Below, in pieces: positions 33,801 to 47,100 of a stretch of 64,000 nt of DNA. Both the position numbers and the translations under genes were made by a program. Position 1 is the first letter of the stretch, and each line of letters begins with the position of its first letter. Below the pieces are notes generated by a model. That model was not told where the DNA came from. It searched no databases and worked only from the letters and a program-made list of their open reading frames with translations. This DNA is from Hofstenia miamia (taxonomy: Eukaryota > Xenacoelomorpha > Acoela). The stretch covers positions 306,923 through 370,922 of the forward strand of contig SCFE01000053.1 of the NCBI GenBank assembly GCA_004352715.1. The letters are read 5' to 3'.

Positions 33801-36800
33801 ACTGACTAGATCTGTATTTCATCGTCAAATTGCATGTTTTCACTTTTCGGCCAATGTTACTTGACATATTTATTGGTCAATTTCCAATATAGAAATCTGC
33901 AGTTCTTGTGTAATGGCATCAATATGAATCAGTTTCGGTTTTGTTATTGTTCTCCACATCTTGATTAACAGATATATTTGTTAAACTGAAGCAAATTAGA
34001 ATACTTTCGAGAAAACATTCAAATGAGATGCTCTACCCCTATAAAAGTGAACATTGTGTTTGTTTATGACAACAATTGTAATATCTAAACTATATTCTGA
34101 ATTTGCTTCATAATTATTTTATTATTCTATAGTATTATTATGTTTCTAAAGGCGCTCTATTACAGAGCGCCGACACTACGTCAATTGTTAAAAAGAAACG
34201 TCTATAGATTCTTGCGGAAAGGTGTCGCTAATGGAGCGTAACTGCTCATTGAGAGAGTTCCATTGATTAGTTGCAATAACACGAAAGGCACGGTCACCCT
34301 TGCGAACATGATGCTGGAGTAATGAGACGAATGTGTGGGTGGCGTAGAGAAGAAAACGGTTGAATTGTCAGAGATGATAGGTAAATAGGCGAACACTCTG
34401 AATGAAGACAGTCATGAACAACAACATGAGCAAAGAAGAGTCAATGTGAGAGAGAACATGAGCGTGAACAAGAGCCTTAGCAGAATCAAATTTAAGCCAG
34501 CGTTGGAACTCCCAGGGATTATTTAAAATGGCGAAGCAAGAACTGACAACGCACGAAATGCGAAGTGATATTGGAAGAGCTAATAACGAATTGAATGTCA
34601 TCTGCTTAACTGACATGAAATACGAAGAACTGAGCCTTGCGGTACGCCGCATGTGTTGGCAAAATGTTTAAAACGCTGGCCATCCCATAGAAGATAAGAG
34701 CTGTGATCATAGAAGTACGAGTCGAGCCATTGAAGTGTAAGATCAGAGATGGTGAAAGAATTTTCAAGGTGGGAGATCAGAACATTGTGGTCGACCGTGT
34801 CAAAGGCAGCAGATAAGTCAGTCAGAACTAACAGTGACACGAGACCAACCTCACGATCACACAATCATTTGTCTTGGGCAGCTAATATGGTTAGTTCGGT
34901 CGGGTGTCCTCCTTTGTAGCCGACCTGCTGTTTGTCGAGAAGGTTGTTGTGATATATATGCTGACAATTTATCAATGACATTAGCCTAGTAAGGTAAGAG
35001 CAATGGGGCGTTGGTTAGAAGTGGAGGGGTTGGTAGTGAGGGGAACGATCTTGAAACGGCTAAGAAAGGAGCAAGCAAGAATTGAATGGTTAACCATGGT
35101 GGTAAACCGATTACAGGCGTCAGTGGGAACGGAGGATATTATACGGAAATAATGATCTATTTGTAAATTTTATTCTTTAATATGAGTTTTCTGGATTTCT
35201 TTTATCTTCTAAAACTTGATGATAATTTATCAACTTCCTTCCCACGAATCACCGTTGCGCCAAAATTGAATTCTATTTTTGGGAAGCATTTATTATTCAA
35301 TTTCTTCATTATAATATCAGTTTTATTTTGCTTAGTTGGAAAGATATAAGCATGTTTTTAAAAATAATTCTTTGAATCTTTTGCTGAAATTTTCTTTTAA
35401 CACAATTTAAGTGAAATCGTCACTGCATGCTGATAACTAGTTTTATGCAATTCAGTTATTACTGCAGAATCAGATTTGAAGAAGGCGCCTGTGAACTTTG
35501 CTTACTTAAAATTTATTACAACACCGATTTCAATTGGAAATGAGTCCCCTATATATAGATTTCATAACGTCAATGATTAAAGCTTCACATTTATATGTTT
35601 GAGAATCGGTGACGTTCTTTATATGCTTATTGGTAATAACTGTCGTGGTTTAGCAAGTATAACATCCATATACCCCTTCTTGTATTCACTTCGCTTATGG
35701 AGCTTCCTAAATTCAGATTTACCTATCATTCCACTTTATTAGAACCGAGGAATCATACACAGTAGCTTTGTTTGAATTGGAAATATGCTTTTATTTCATA
35801 TGTTGGTTCTTAATGAATATAGCATAATATCTCTAAAATAATTAAAATCTCTAAACTATAGTACAGCTTAAATATTCTCAAAGTACTTTTTGGGTGATGA
35901 ATTTAAGACAAATATGACATCATCTTGATAGAAGATGTTTGTGTGTTTCAGGCATTAACGGGAATTTTAATAGAATGATTTTATATGGGCTCAATAACAG
36001 CGTGGAAACTTTTTCATTGAGCAGATTAAGATATCTATTTGCATTCATAGTTGAAGGAGATTTCAAGGGCTTGACAGTTGTTTTCTTGCTAACAGCTATT
36101 TGTTCCAAATTGTCTATCAAATTCTTACAAAAACTAAATTCCCGAATAGGATGATTACCGAAAATGTCAATGATTTCTTGTCGCTTTCAACGGATAAGCA
36201 TTTAGAACTGTGATCACAAATTCTTGGTTTTTCAGGCACTGAAAACATGCTTTTTTAATCTTTGCATCCATTCCATTATTTTTGTTCTCGGGCAGCTTCT
36301 CTTTCATATTCTAGCGTAAACAGATAAGTTGCAAAGGCATAAGATATTACTTTGACTATTTTTCGTTTTTAAAACAGGAATGATTCATACCACAATATTT
36401 CAGTAACTATTGATTTATTCGCAATTGTTGCAAAGATCGTGAACACCTTGTATATTGTTTCAGTTAGTTGCCTATTACATAATAAAGAATTTCATGTAAA
36501 TGTATTTGTTCTCAATATTTATTAGTAATAATCATTATATTATGTTGCGGCTTGCCAAATTAAGTAAAAGTTAATAAACTTGTCATTACAATTATAAATT
36601 TTCTATTTAGTCGCGCATCAGTGCTTGGAAAGCGTTTACGATATTTCATTAACTGGGACTAATGACAGAAAATTATATCACCATGACACTCCTTTGCTAC
36701 AGATGTTTCAATCAACTGTTAAAGTAAGGTTTGCAATGAAGCTATACGCAAACGTTATTTTAGGATACGGCTGCTGTTTCAAAGGAAGATCAACAAAAAG

Positions 36801-39800
36801 CAGAAGTTCTTAAAAATGAAGGTTTATAAAATTTGTTATATATATTATTTCCCATTTTTTATGGGAATATTTCGTAATATTTCTACAACCACTTTTTTTT
36901 ATTATAGTTGATTTTTTATGTTAATTATTGACTTGGCACTTATATAAGTATTTATCTTAGGTAATGAATTGATGCAAAAAGGTGAATTTCAAGAAGCAAT
37001 TGGAAAATATACCTCAGCTATTTACCTGGACCCTAAAAGCGCGATTTATTACTGCAATCGGTGTGAAGTTTGATTCATTTTAATTTTCCTTAATTATTAA
37101 TGTTTTCTTGCTATTGCGTATTAGTTAAAAATGTTATGTAAAGTTTTTTAAGTTTTACTCAAAGCAATAAATATTTTTCAATGAAGTATTAAACCTTTTA
37201 AAAATGTTCGAAAAATTGTATATTATAATCATTGGATTTATTTTTGTTTATTCCATTAAATATCTATCTCCACTCCAATCATAACGATCCCTCCTTCTAT
37301 TCTTCTTGACAATTGACGTTTATTTGGCTTTGATGCGGATTTCATCTAGTATTTTCAACGGCGTTAATGCATCAAAATCAATTTATCTAACTCTTCTCTT
37401 TGTTTTGTATCTATTAGTGCACCTCAATTTTTCGTGTCTGCTGTTATTTTTTTACTTGTTCCATTCACGACCTCCCTCTATTTGATCTCAACTCGTCCTG
37501 TTAGTGTATGTTGAAGACACTATATTTTTACTTCGGCAGTTGTTTTTGCCTGCAATTTTCATCTAATCTTGAGCTTTTGTCTACTACAACGAAAATTTCC
37601 TTCACAGTGTCTCTCTCATCGACTCTGCCTCGTTCAGTGAACTTTTCTCCTCATCATGCTCATCTTGCAGTTCAACTCGCAGTAAACTTCAACTGGACAT
37701 GTGTCCTTACAACTTCGCAAAGCTAATTTCTCGCTCTTTTCTACGCATCTCACTGTTGATAGCCCTCTCTTGCCTTGCACACCTCTTGGAAAAACTCCAG
37801 TAGCGTGCTGTCAAGTGGATTTCTCTCTTACCATGCAAAGACGTTCTGGTCAAATCTTCCATTCGCCTACTTTCATGCCTGTTATCTTCTCTTTTTTAAT
37901 CGTTTACTGAATCGCAACCTGACTTTCGATCTATTTGATTTTATGACGTTTTTGAATTCACATTCTACTCGCTCTGACGGTGTTGTCACTTTCTCCATTC
38001 TTCAACCCACGAAACATCGCACCCTTCACTCGTTTTTCAATCGTGCTTGTATTGCTGCTAATTACATCTTGACTCTCAACCCTCCAACAGCCGTCGATTT
38101 CGTTTTCAAGAAATTTTTGCTGATCTACGCCAAGTTCGCCTGCTCTTCCATCTGCTCCTACTTTATCTCCTGTGGCTTTCCTCGCTGCCGTAAAACGACT
38201 TGTTTTTATATTTTTGTAGTGTCTGCCTTCAGCGGGTAAATAAAGTCATTCAATACTATTATTATTATTATCATTCTTTCTTTTCACAGGTTCATGCTGG
38301 TATCCCTCTCAGCCCGGGGAAATCACCAGTTCCCAGGGAGTCTGAGAGCTTTCCTCAGGACTCTAGCTGTTCCTAACAATGCTGCAATTATTATTATTAT
38401 TATTATTGTTATTTTATTTTATATTGTTTGTATTTCCTTAACGCTTTCAGAATTTTTATCAGTACTTATTGTTCAATTTTTGAATCGAGATTGTTCGTCT
38501 ATTAATTTATACATGACAAAAATATATTTTCAAATAATCAATGTTCGGTTGAATGCTTTTAGAATACAATAGAATTTGTTGTTAAGTATAGTACATTAGC
38601 ACTTCAATAAAAACAATTAATACTAAACGTAATGCGTCAATAACAACAAAATAAAAAAACATAGGTTCATAATTTACAATTTGCCCAGTTTATTGTGAAT
38701 TAATATTTTTGAAAAATTAAAAACCTTTCCATGATATAGAACCGATTTTATAAATATATTGTTCACAGATGTTGGTAATTTTAATGGGTATCACATTTCT
38801 CACAACGAATACCAAATATCTCAAAACGGATGCTGATTCAAAAGGCTGCAAATTTCCCCCTCTCTAATGTATTTCATTTTCACTTAACCCTCACTCCGAG
38901 CTTCAAGAAATCCCTCTCTTTCCTTTTCACTAATCTCTCCTTTCGCTATGCATGTTCATCAATCTGCTCCAAGTTCTGTGGTTGTTCTCGTTGTCGAAAA
39001 TCTTGATTGTTTATTTTGTTTGGAATGTTTTCTTTACCAACTTAAAATCTTTCAGCAATATTTAATAAGTACGTAGCCCATTATCAAGCTTTGAGTAAAG
39101 CATTAGACCGTATTGACTTTATGTAGTGTATAGCTTCACTCCGATTCAGGTCAGACAAACAGACATTCTTTAGTTACTGTTCTTTCTTACAAAAAAGTCA
39201 ATAGTGCAATTATAGTGACAAGCTTATTATTGTTATTTTAATTGATTCACAAAATGCATGTTCTTTTTTAAGATATATTTAAGTCTTATACAATAACACA
39301 GCGCACTAGTGTTATGAACGATGTTTAGTGCAGCCGCGCACAGTAAATTGAATGAACACAACAAAGCAATTGACGACTGCTTAAGAGCTTTACAGATAGA
39401 CAGTGATTACAGTAAGGCTCATGGACGCTTGGGCTTGGCTTATTCAGCTCTTAATCAACATGATAATGCAGTGAAAGCGTATTCAAAAGCTTTGGAGCTT
39501 GATCCAGATAGTGTCACTTATCAAGAGAATCTCAAATTAGCCCAAAAACAGCAAATGACTGCTCAGGCCACTGTATTTTATTTATTATTTTGTGTAAATC
39601 TATTGTGATAACTTAGGCCAATCCGACGTTCGGAGGCCAATCAATTGGAAATTTAATGTCATCACCTGCAATTGGTCAAGTTTTAAATAATCCTGCTTTA
39701 ATGGAAATGGTTTGTATTTCAATGTTGAAAATTTAAATTCTATTCATAATTGAAGTAGTTATTCATAGTGAATGCTATTAATATTTTAAGTATAAAGACT

Positions 39801-41122
39801 GATGCCTCGTAAACTCTAGTCTATAGTATTTTATTCGCCTTAAAGCTTTTAAAGAAACTATCACTTCTTTTTCCGCCCCAAAAGAAATGAAAAAAATCCA
39901 GTATTATTTGTACAAAAATGTTCTCTGATAATGTTGGATTATCGCAAAAAAAATTTTTATAATATATTTTGTCAATATAGCTATATTTTCATACAAAAAA
40001 TATTCTAAATCATTTTTCGTGGTGAAGGTTACCTTGGAACGCCTTGTCTCCAGCAGGGGAAACTGATTCTGTAACAGAAATGGAAGTCTGGGGAGTAGGC
40101 AGATTGTTTCAATGTCTTGATGTTTATCTCTCTCAGTAAATCTGTAGTTTGATGAAAAATATGAAGCTTAGCGTTGTCTTGAAACAAAGTTACGTTTTCA
40201 ACAGGAATTGGTTTTCTTTTCTAAATCTTCTCATATAAATTGCTGAAATAGACTTCTCATCTCCATTATAGATTGCCTAGGGCCCTGCGAGTCGGGTAAA
40301 CTCAGGTTCGAGTCTAGTCGAGTCGAATCAGAGAGTCAACTCGTGAGTCGAGTCGAATCTCGAGTCGAGCAGTCCCAAGTAGCTGACAGGCGAGTCAGAT
40401 TGAATCAAGTAAAATAATATAGAATTTTTTACGTCCGGAATTATTATTGTTTTCGCGCCGCGCACAGTGTTGCAACCATTATTAGATAACAACAAAATAT
40501 AAAAATACAAATCAAAATATAAAGCTTGAATTCCGTTTTGCAAATATAAGTTTCTCGGCACTGGCGCCAGAGAGAGAATGACGGAGGTCATTGATCACAA
40601 ATGTGGCAACAGAGTTCGTTCTCTCGCTGCTAGTATTCGTCGCCTGGGTAGCAAACAGCCCTCGACACTTCTTTAAATTCGGGAAACTGCTTGTCTCAGC
40701 CCAGTACATCAGTGGCTGAACGGACTCTGGCTGAAGAGGTTATTGGGAGAACATCTCCTGCTCGCTGATTAGAGCCGCTCTCTTGTCGTTGGACGTTGGC
40801 TTGCTTGCAGAAATATGCTGGCTGGCTGCAGAGAGACACGCACGCGCCAGTAGTGATGATTTTGCTGGCGGTGGCGGTTGCTGGATTGATGAAACAGCAG
40901 GGGGGTCTTTCTCCACTGGGAGATCGAGATGTTCCTCAAGGACTTCGACGATTTCAGGCAGAAGATCGTCTGGAATCAAACTTGTCTTAAAGCGTGGATC
41001 AAGTGCAACGGCGGCACATAGGAATGGGTCGCGAAAGTTGATACGCTTCTTCAGCTGCTGAACCAGACAATCCCTAGAAAACAGGTATTATTATATTTAT
41101 CGTTGTTAACAATCTCTCTCTC

Positions 41123-41158
<36 letters not shown>

Positions 41159-44100
41159 AGAAAAGGAGTCCTACAAAAAATACCTCCAGCACAGAAAAAA
41201 ATTTGTTTGCACATAAAAATTTGCAATAATGAACAGAAAAATTACCGAAAGGTCTTCACACCAGATGCTGCAGCGTCTTCCACCTCACGTAGCATCACCA
41301 TCATTGTAGGGAGCGCGATACTGACGGTTGGTACATTCTCCTGTGAGAGAGCTTCTGTGGCGTCTGCGATAGGTCGAAGTATGGCGACAGCAGGTTCAAG
41401 CAGTCTCATCTGTGTGTCAGCAATCATTGGTGGAGGAGCACGGGCAGCCGACGATTGACTCTCTGCCAGGGCCAGTTGCACTGCCATCTGATTCACTAGA
41501 AGCCATTCCAGTAGCGCGAGTGTTGAGTTCCATCGGGTCTTTACGTCGACCGGCGGGTGAGAGGGAGCCAAGTCATTCTGAGTCTGATACTTCCGCAGAA
41601 GTCGGTCTCCTATAGATGAACAGTGGAAGAATGTTGCCATTCGGTGCGCCGACTTCAGCAGGTTCTTTAGCATCATCTGCTCATCCATGGCGACGTTGAC
41701 AGCCAACTGGAGGATGTGACCAAAGCAGGGTTGCCAACGTATTCCCAGCTTCTTGGAGACGCAGCAGGGCATCGTAGCAGTAGTGTCAGTAGTAGCCGCA
41801 ATGCACTTCTCAACATCCAAGTTGTAGCTGGCTAGGCACTGGCGTACAAGAACTGCAGTGTCCTCGGCACCATGACTCGCGTTGTTGGGATGTTCCGTGA
41901 AAGCAAACGCGTCGAGCAGATTTGTGGAGAGCTGGCTGCCATTGTTAGACAGGTAGTGGACGACAACAACAAGAAAGTTCTCTCCATTCTTTGCCTTATA
42001 GTCGTCAAAGGTTAGCGCGTAAGAGGGGCTGGAACGGCGATCAACAGCAGCTCTCAGTCGAGTCCTCGCCTCCATGCTCAAGCTGTCCAGGCGGCGCGAG
42101 AGTGTTGTCGGATGTGGCGGTGCGTATGTGGTATTCGTAAGTTCTGACACCAACTTCCTGAAGCCGTCCCCGGCGGCCAGCTCAAAAGCTCGTCCATCCC
42201 GCGCGATAAACTCCAAAACCGCTTGATCGAAACTAAACAGAAGCACAAATAAGTCCGTTTTCTGCATCTAGAACCTTAATGGATTAAGGAATTTAGTGAA
42301 CTACGCTATGTGGGTGGATGGAGGGCGTTAGTTATAACTTTTCTATAGAATTGTGTCAATTGTGATGAATAAAAAAATTATATTCAAATTGATGCAAGCA
42401 AAATAATACATGTACGAATTACCATAGCATTAATATTAATAAAATAGTTGATTTTTGACTTGAAATTGAATATGGCTGTAAGTTTCTGTTTGATACATGT
42501 TAGGGTTGGAACTGGGACTTACCGTTTTTTGTCGACGTCTGTACAGGGCTTCTTGAAATGGCGCGTTATACCTCCGTCTTCCTCCACATCAGGGGCCTTA
42601 CGCTTCTGAGGATGAATCGCCGCAGGGGACTTGACTGTGGCCGTGTTCTTCTGTCGTCTTTGGGCGTCAAGATCTGAGTAGATCCGTGGGTGTGCACGTC
42701 GGAGGTGGGTCCAAAGCTGCGTCGTTGATGATGTCTTTTGTTGCTTCAAAGACGTCTTGCAAGTGTTGCAAATATGGTGGCCGTGATTCAACGAAAATGC
42801 AGTGTGAATTAGCGACATAATGAAATGGATTACTCGAATTTTCCCGCGATTTTTGTTTTCCGAAAAATTTGCCGCGAAATCAACAAATCAGATAGCACCC
42901 TACGCATTTTAAAAACGCTCTAAGCATCTCAATAAATTGCATGTTCCTTTTTTGGTTAAAACTGTTTTTACCCGATTCGTGCCTCTAGTTGACGTGACCC
43001 GACTCGAGTTTCGAGTCGACTCGACGACTCGAATTTAGCTGACTCGACTCGACCCGACTCGAGAGACTCGAAAATTCGAGGCCTCGCAGGGCCCTAAGAT
43101 TGCCTGTTACAGCAACAGTTTCATAATTGTTTTCGTAGTAGAGGGGATGATTTGCATGAACTCAAAGAGAAAGAATATCTATCCGAAGTTGTACCGTACA
43201 ACACGGTTTGCTCAATCATATATTACTGCTTCAAAATACAAGCGTTTAAAGCTAGAAGAAGCAGCAATGTTAATCAGCACTCTCCGTGTTAATTTTTCTA
43301 TTTTGTTTTTTATATTTATTTGGCTTGTGGGAATAAATTCCTAAATTCTTAATTTTTGCCTAAGATTGCCGCCTTTTCCGCTAACACCCAAGAATTAACA
43401 TAAAATTTCATTTTTGAAAAGTATGGGCATGATTTTTGCTGTTTTTTAATTAAAAAACTGGTCCTAAACAACTATAACCTTTTCTGACTCATTTTTCTTA
43501 AAGAAATTTGCATATGGATTTGTATGGTTCTCAATGTGATACATAACTTCATTTTGCCATAAACTATTCAATTGATGAAGAATCAAATGTTTAATTCCCG
43601 ATTGCCTGTTTCAGAAAAAGAATTTGCTAGGAGAAAAATGTATTTCAATTGCTTTAGAATTTATTTTCTTAATATCATCAAAAATTTAAAATAGTGGGAT
43701 GTTGCCAAGCTTATCGCATGCTGGCTTCAATACCCTACAAAGAGATACCATAGCAACAGTGTCGTTTATTTGCATTCACTAAATCGTATAAGGTAAAATT
43801 ATATTTTGTCCTCAGTAATCGAAGCTCTTCTCACGGGAAAGCGATAATATTGCTTATTGGTGACACTCCTATGTAAAGTGTAAATTATGTTCTAGTATAA
43901 TTTTTTATTGATATCAAAGTCATGTTTTTCAATCGGAAATTGCATTATATGTGTTCATTATCTGTGGCCAAAGAAATTGGTTTTTAAATATAGGCTGTAA
44001 TTTTAATATATATTTTAGGCTACTCGATTCATGAATGATCCTGGTGTTATGAACACGTGAGTATTTAGTTCAAAATACTTCAAAATACGTAGTACGATGT

Positions 44101-47100
44101 ATGTATAAGGTTTGAATGTTTCATGCAGTCTTAGTATTAATAGGTAGTTCTGTACACTTACATACCCAACGCAATTGAATCCCCTTTCATTTTGAAATTT
44201 TGGCAAGTTTTTAAAGAAACTTTTGAAAGTTTCCATTTGATGCTATTTATATTCATTAAACTAATTAAATGTTTTATCAAAATCTATTTACAATAATTGT
44301 TATAATTATATTTATTTACTATTGAAAAGAAAGTCTAATCATATTTTCATATACATTCAATATGCTATTTTTAATTTTTAATTAATCATTTATTACTAAA
44401 AAGATTTTAGCAAATTGAAATTTAAGCAAATATAACTGCAATATTTTAAATTTCAATTAATTATATTTCTAGCTTAAAAATTTGGATATATACAGATCTA
44501 TGTACATGTACGCTATACTTTAGAACTCATAGGGCTCTTCTCGCGTTTCAAGTTATGATTAAAACCATATCATAAAAAAGATCTAAGCAATTGTAACTGC
44601 TATCAATGGACAGAGATGTAGCAAGAAATTTAGATTTTTGAAATTACTAGATGATTTTTGTAAAAAATCAAGGAAAAAGTTTTCAGAAAATTAAAGTTTT
44701 TCGAACAATAAAATATAGTTGTTNCACCCTATGCATTTTAAAAACGCTATAAGCATCTCAATAAATTGCATGTTCCTTTTTTGGTTAAAACTGTTTTTAC
44801 CCGATTCGTGCCTCTAGTTGACGTGACCCGACTCGAGTTTCGAGTCGACTCGACGACTCGAATTTGGCTGACTCGACTCGACCCGACTCGANAAAATACG
44901 TAGTACGATGTATGTATAAGGTTTGAATGTTTCATGCAGTCTTAGTATTAATAGGTAGTTCTGTACACTTACATACCCAACGCAATTGAATCCCCTTTCA
45001 TTTTGAAATTTTGGCAAGTTTTTAAAGAAACTTTTGAAAGTTTCCATTTGATGCTATTTATATTCATTAAACTAATTAAATGTTTTATCAAAATCTATTT
45101 ACAATAATTGTTATAATTATATTTATTTACTATTGAAAAGAAAGTCTAATCATATTTTCATATACATTCAATATGCTATTTTTAATTTTTAATTAATCAT
45201 TTATTACTAAAAAGATTTTAGCAAATTGAAATTTAAGCAAATATAACTGCAATATTTTAAATTTCAATTAATTATATTTCTAGCTTAAAAATTTGGATAT
45301 ATACAGATCTATGTACATGTACGCTATACTTTAGAACTCATAGGGCTCTTCTCGCGTTTCAAGTTATGATTAAAACCATATCATAAAAAAGATCTAAGCA
45401 ATTGTAACTGCTATCAATGGACAGAGATGTAGCAAGAAATTTAGATTTTTGAAATTACTAGATGATTTTTGTAAAAAAATCAAGGAAAAAGTTTTCAGAA
45501 AATTAAAGTTTTTCGAACAATAAAATATAGTTGTTGGATCTATCCTACTATTCTTGTTTTTATGCATCTTTGCAGTTCAGTTTTACTTGCAATCGAAGAT
45601 GTGATGTATACTAAGTGTATGCTGAACTGGGCAAGTATAAATTATATTATATTCGTTTCTACGTTGTTAAATTGTATGTAAAAATAAGAAAACTAATTAT
45701 TATTGTATTGTTATACAGCCGCGTGAAACGGATTTCAATTATTTCTTTATTAATGCTAACCCTAGTCGTACACTGCCGTAAAGTAAAGTATAACCATTGT
45801 TTAACAGGCATAAAGTATAACCATTAACAGGCATAAAGAGTTAAATAGAACACAATTTATTAGCAAAAATTACAACTAAAAGAATATATTTTGATTTATT
45901 TATGATATGCATGCGAGTGTTATTGTGCAATTTCATCAAAAAATTAAATGCATACAATATTAATGTGATATATCATTGATTTTGATAACTTCGAAGATTA
46001 CGATGTTAAGAAGAAAATTTTTTACATCCTCCCCAGTTTTAGTAACAAAGCAAATCTATTTGAAATAGCAGATGTCTTGGTAATTAACTACAATCATTCA
46101 CTTTTCCACTTTAGTAAAAAAGGCGATATTTTACAATAGGTTAACGCGCAAAAATCGAATTATTTACATTATGAAAATTTGTTTACCCCAGTAGCGGATC
46201 CGACGGAGGGGGGTTCATGGGGTTCAAACCCCCCCCCCNNNNNNNNNNNNNNNNNNNNNNNNNNNNNNNNNNNNNNNNNNNNNNNNNNNNNNNNNNNNNN
46301 NNNNNNNNNNNNNNNNNNNNNNNNNNNNNNNNNNNNNNNNNNNNNNNNNNNNNNNNNNNNNNNNNNNNNNNNNNNNNNNNNNNNNNNNNNNNNNNNNNNN
46401 NNNNNNNNNNNNNNNNNNNNNNNNNNNNNNNNNNNNNNNNNNNNNNNNNNNNNNNNNNNNNNNNNNNNNNNNNNNNNNNNNNNNNNNNNNNNNNNNNNNN
46501 NNNNNNNNNNNNNNNNNNNNNNNNNNNNNNNNNNNNNNNNNNNNNNNNNNNNNNNNNNNNNNNNNNNNNNNNNNNNNNNNNNNNNNNNNNNNNNNNNNNN
46601 NNNNNNNNNNNNNNNNNNNNNNNNNNNNNNNNNNNNNNNNNNNNNNNNNNNNNNNNNNNNNNNNNNNNNNNNNNNNNNNNNNNNNNNNNNNNNNNNNNNN
46701 NNNNNNNNNNNNNNNNNNNNNNNNNNNNNNNNNNNNNNNNNNNNNNNNNNNNNNNNNNNNNNNNNNNNNNNNNNNNNNNNNNNNNNNNNNNNNNNNNNNN
46801 NNNNNNNNNNNNNNNNNNNNNNNNNNNNNNNNNNNNNNNNNNNNNNNNNNNNNNNNNNNNNNNNNNNNNNNNNNNNNNNNNNNNNNNNNNNNNNNNNNNN
46901 NNNNNNNNNNNNNNNNNNNNNNNNNNNNNNNNNNNNNNNNNNNNNNNNNNNNNNNNNNNNNNNNNNNNNNNNNNNNNNNNNNNNNNNNNNNNNNNNNNNN
47001 NNNNNNNNNNNNNNNNNNNNNNNNNNNNNNNNNNNNNNNNNNNNNNNNNNNNNNNNNNNNNNNNNNNNNNNNNNNNNNNNNNNNNNNNNNNNNNNNNNNN

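Larger units (their letters stand above)
40278..43096 (-). mobile_element. hAT transposon, near complete (2819 bp)
   Basis: Ends TAGGGCCCTGCGAG and (minus strand) TAGGGCCCTGCGAG are perfectly inverted and flanked by perfect 8-bp duplications agattgcc (40270–40277; 43097–43104). Both subterminal zones are packed with GAGTCGA/TCGACTC motifs (40280–40370; 42985–43080), likely transposase sites. A three-exon transposase lies on the minus strand. The element is rich in CpG compared with neighbours, consistent with recent arrival. It sits antisense in SGTA intron 6. Confidence 0.92.

Noticed and set aside
36625-36813. Single 62-codon ORF covering SGTA exons 2 and 3
   Set aside because: It reads through the 40-nt intron and shifts out of the SGT frame; splicing at GTAAGG…TTTTAG restores conserved sequence on both sides.
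40783-41615. Plus-strand frames opposite the hAT transposase
   Set aside because: They are shadows of the minus-strand coding exons, which carry the recognisable hAT motifs.
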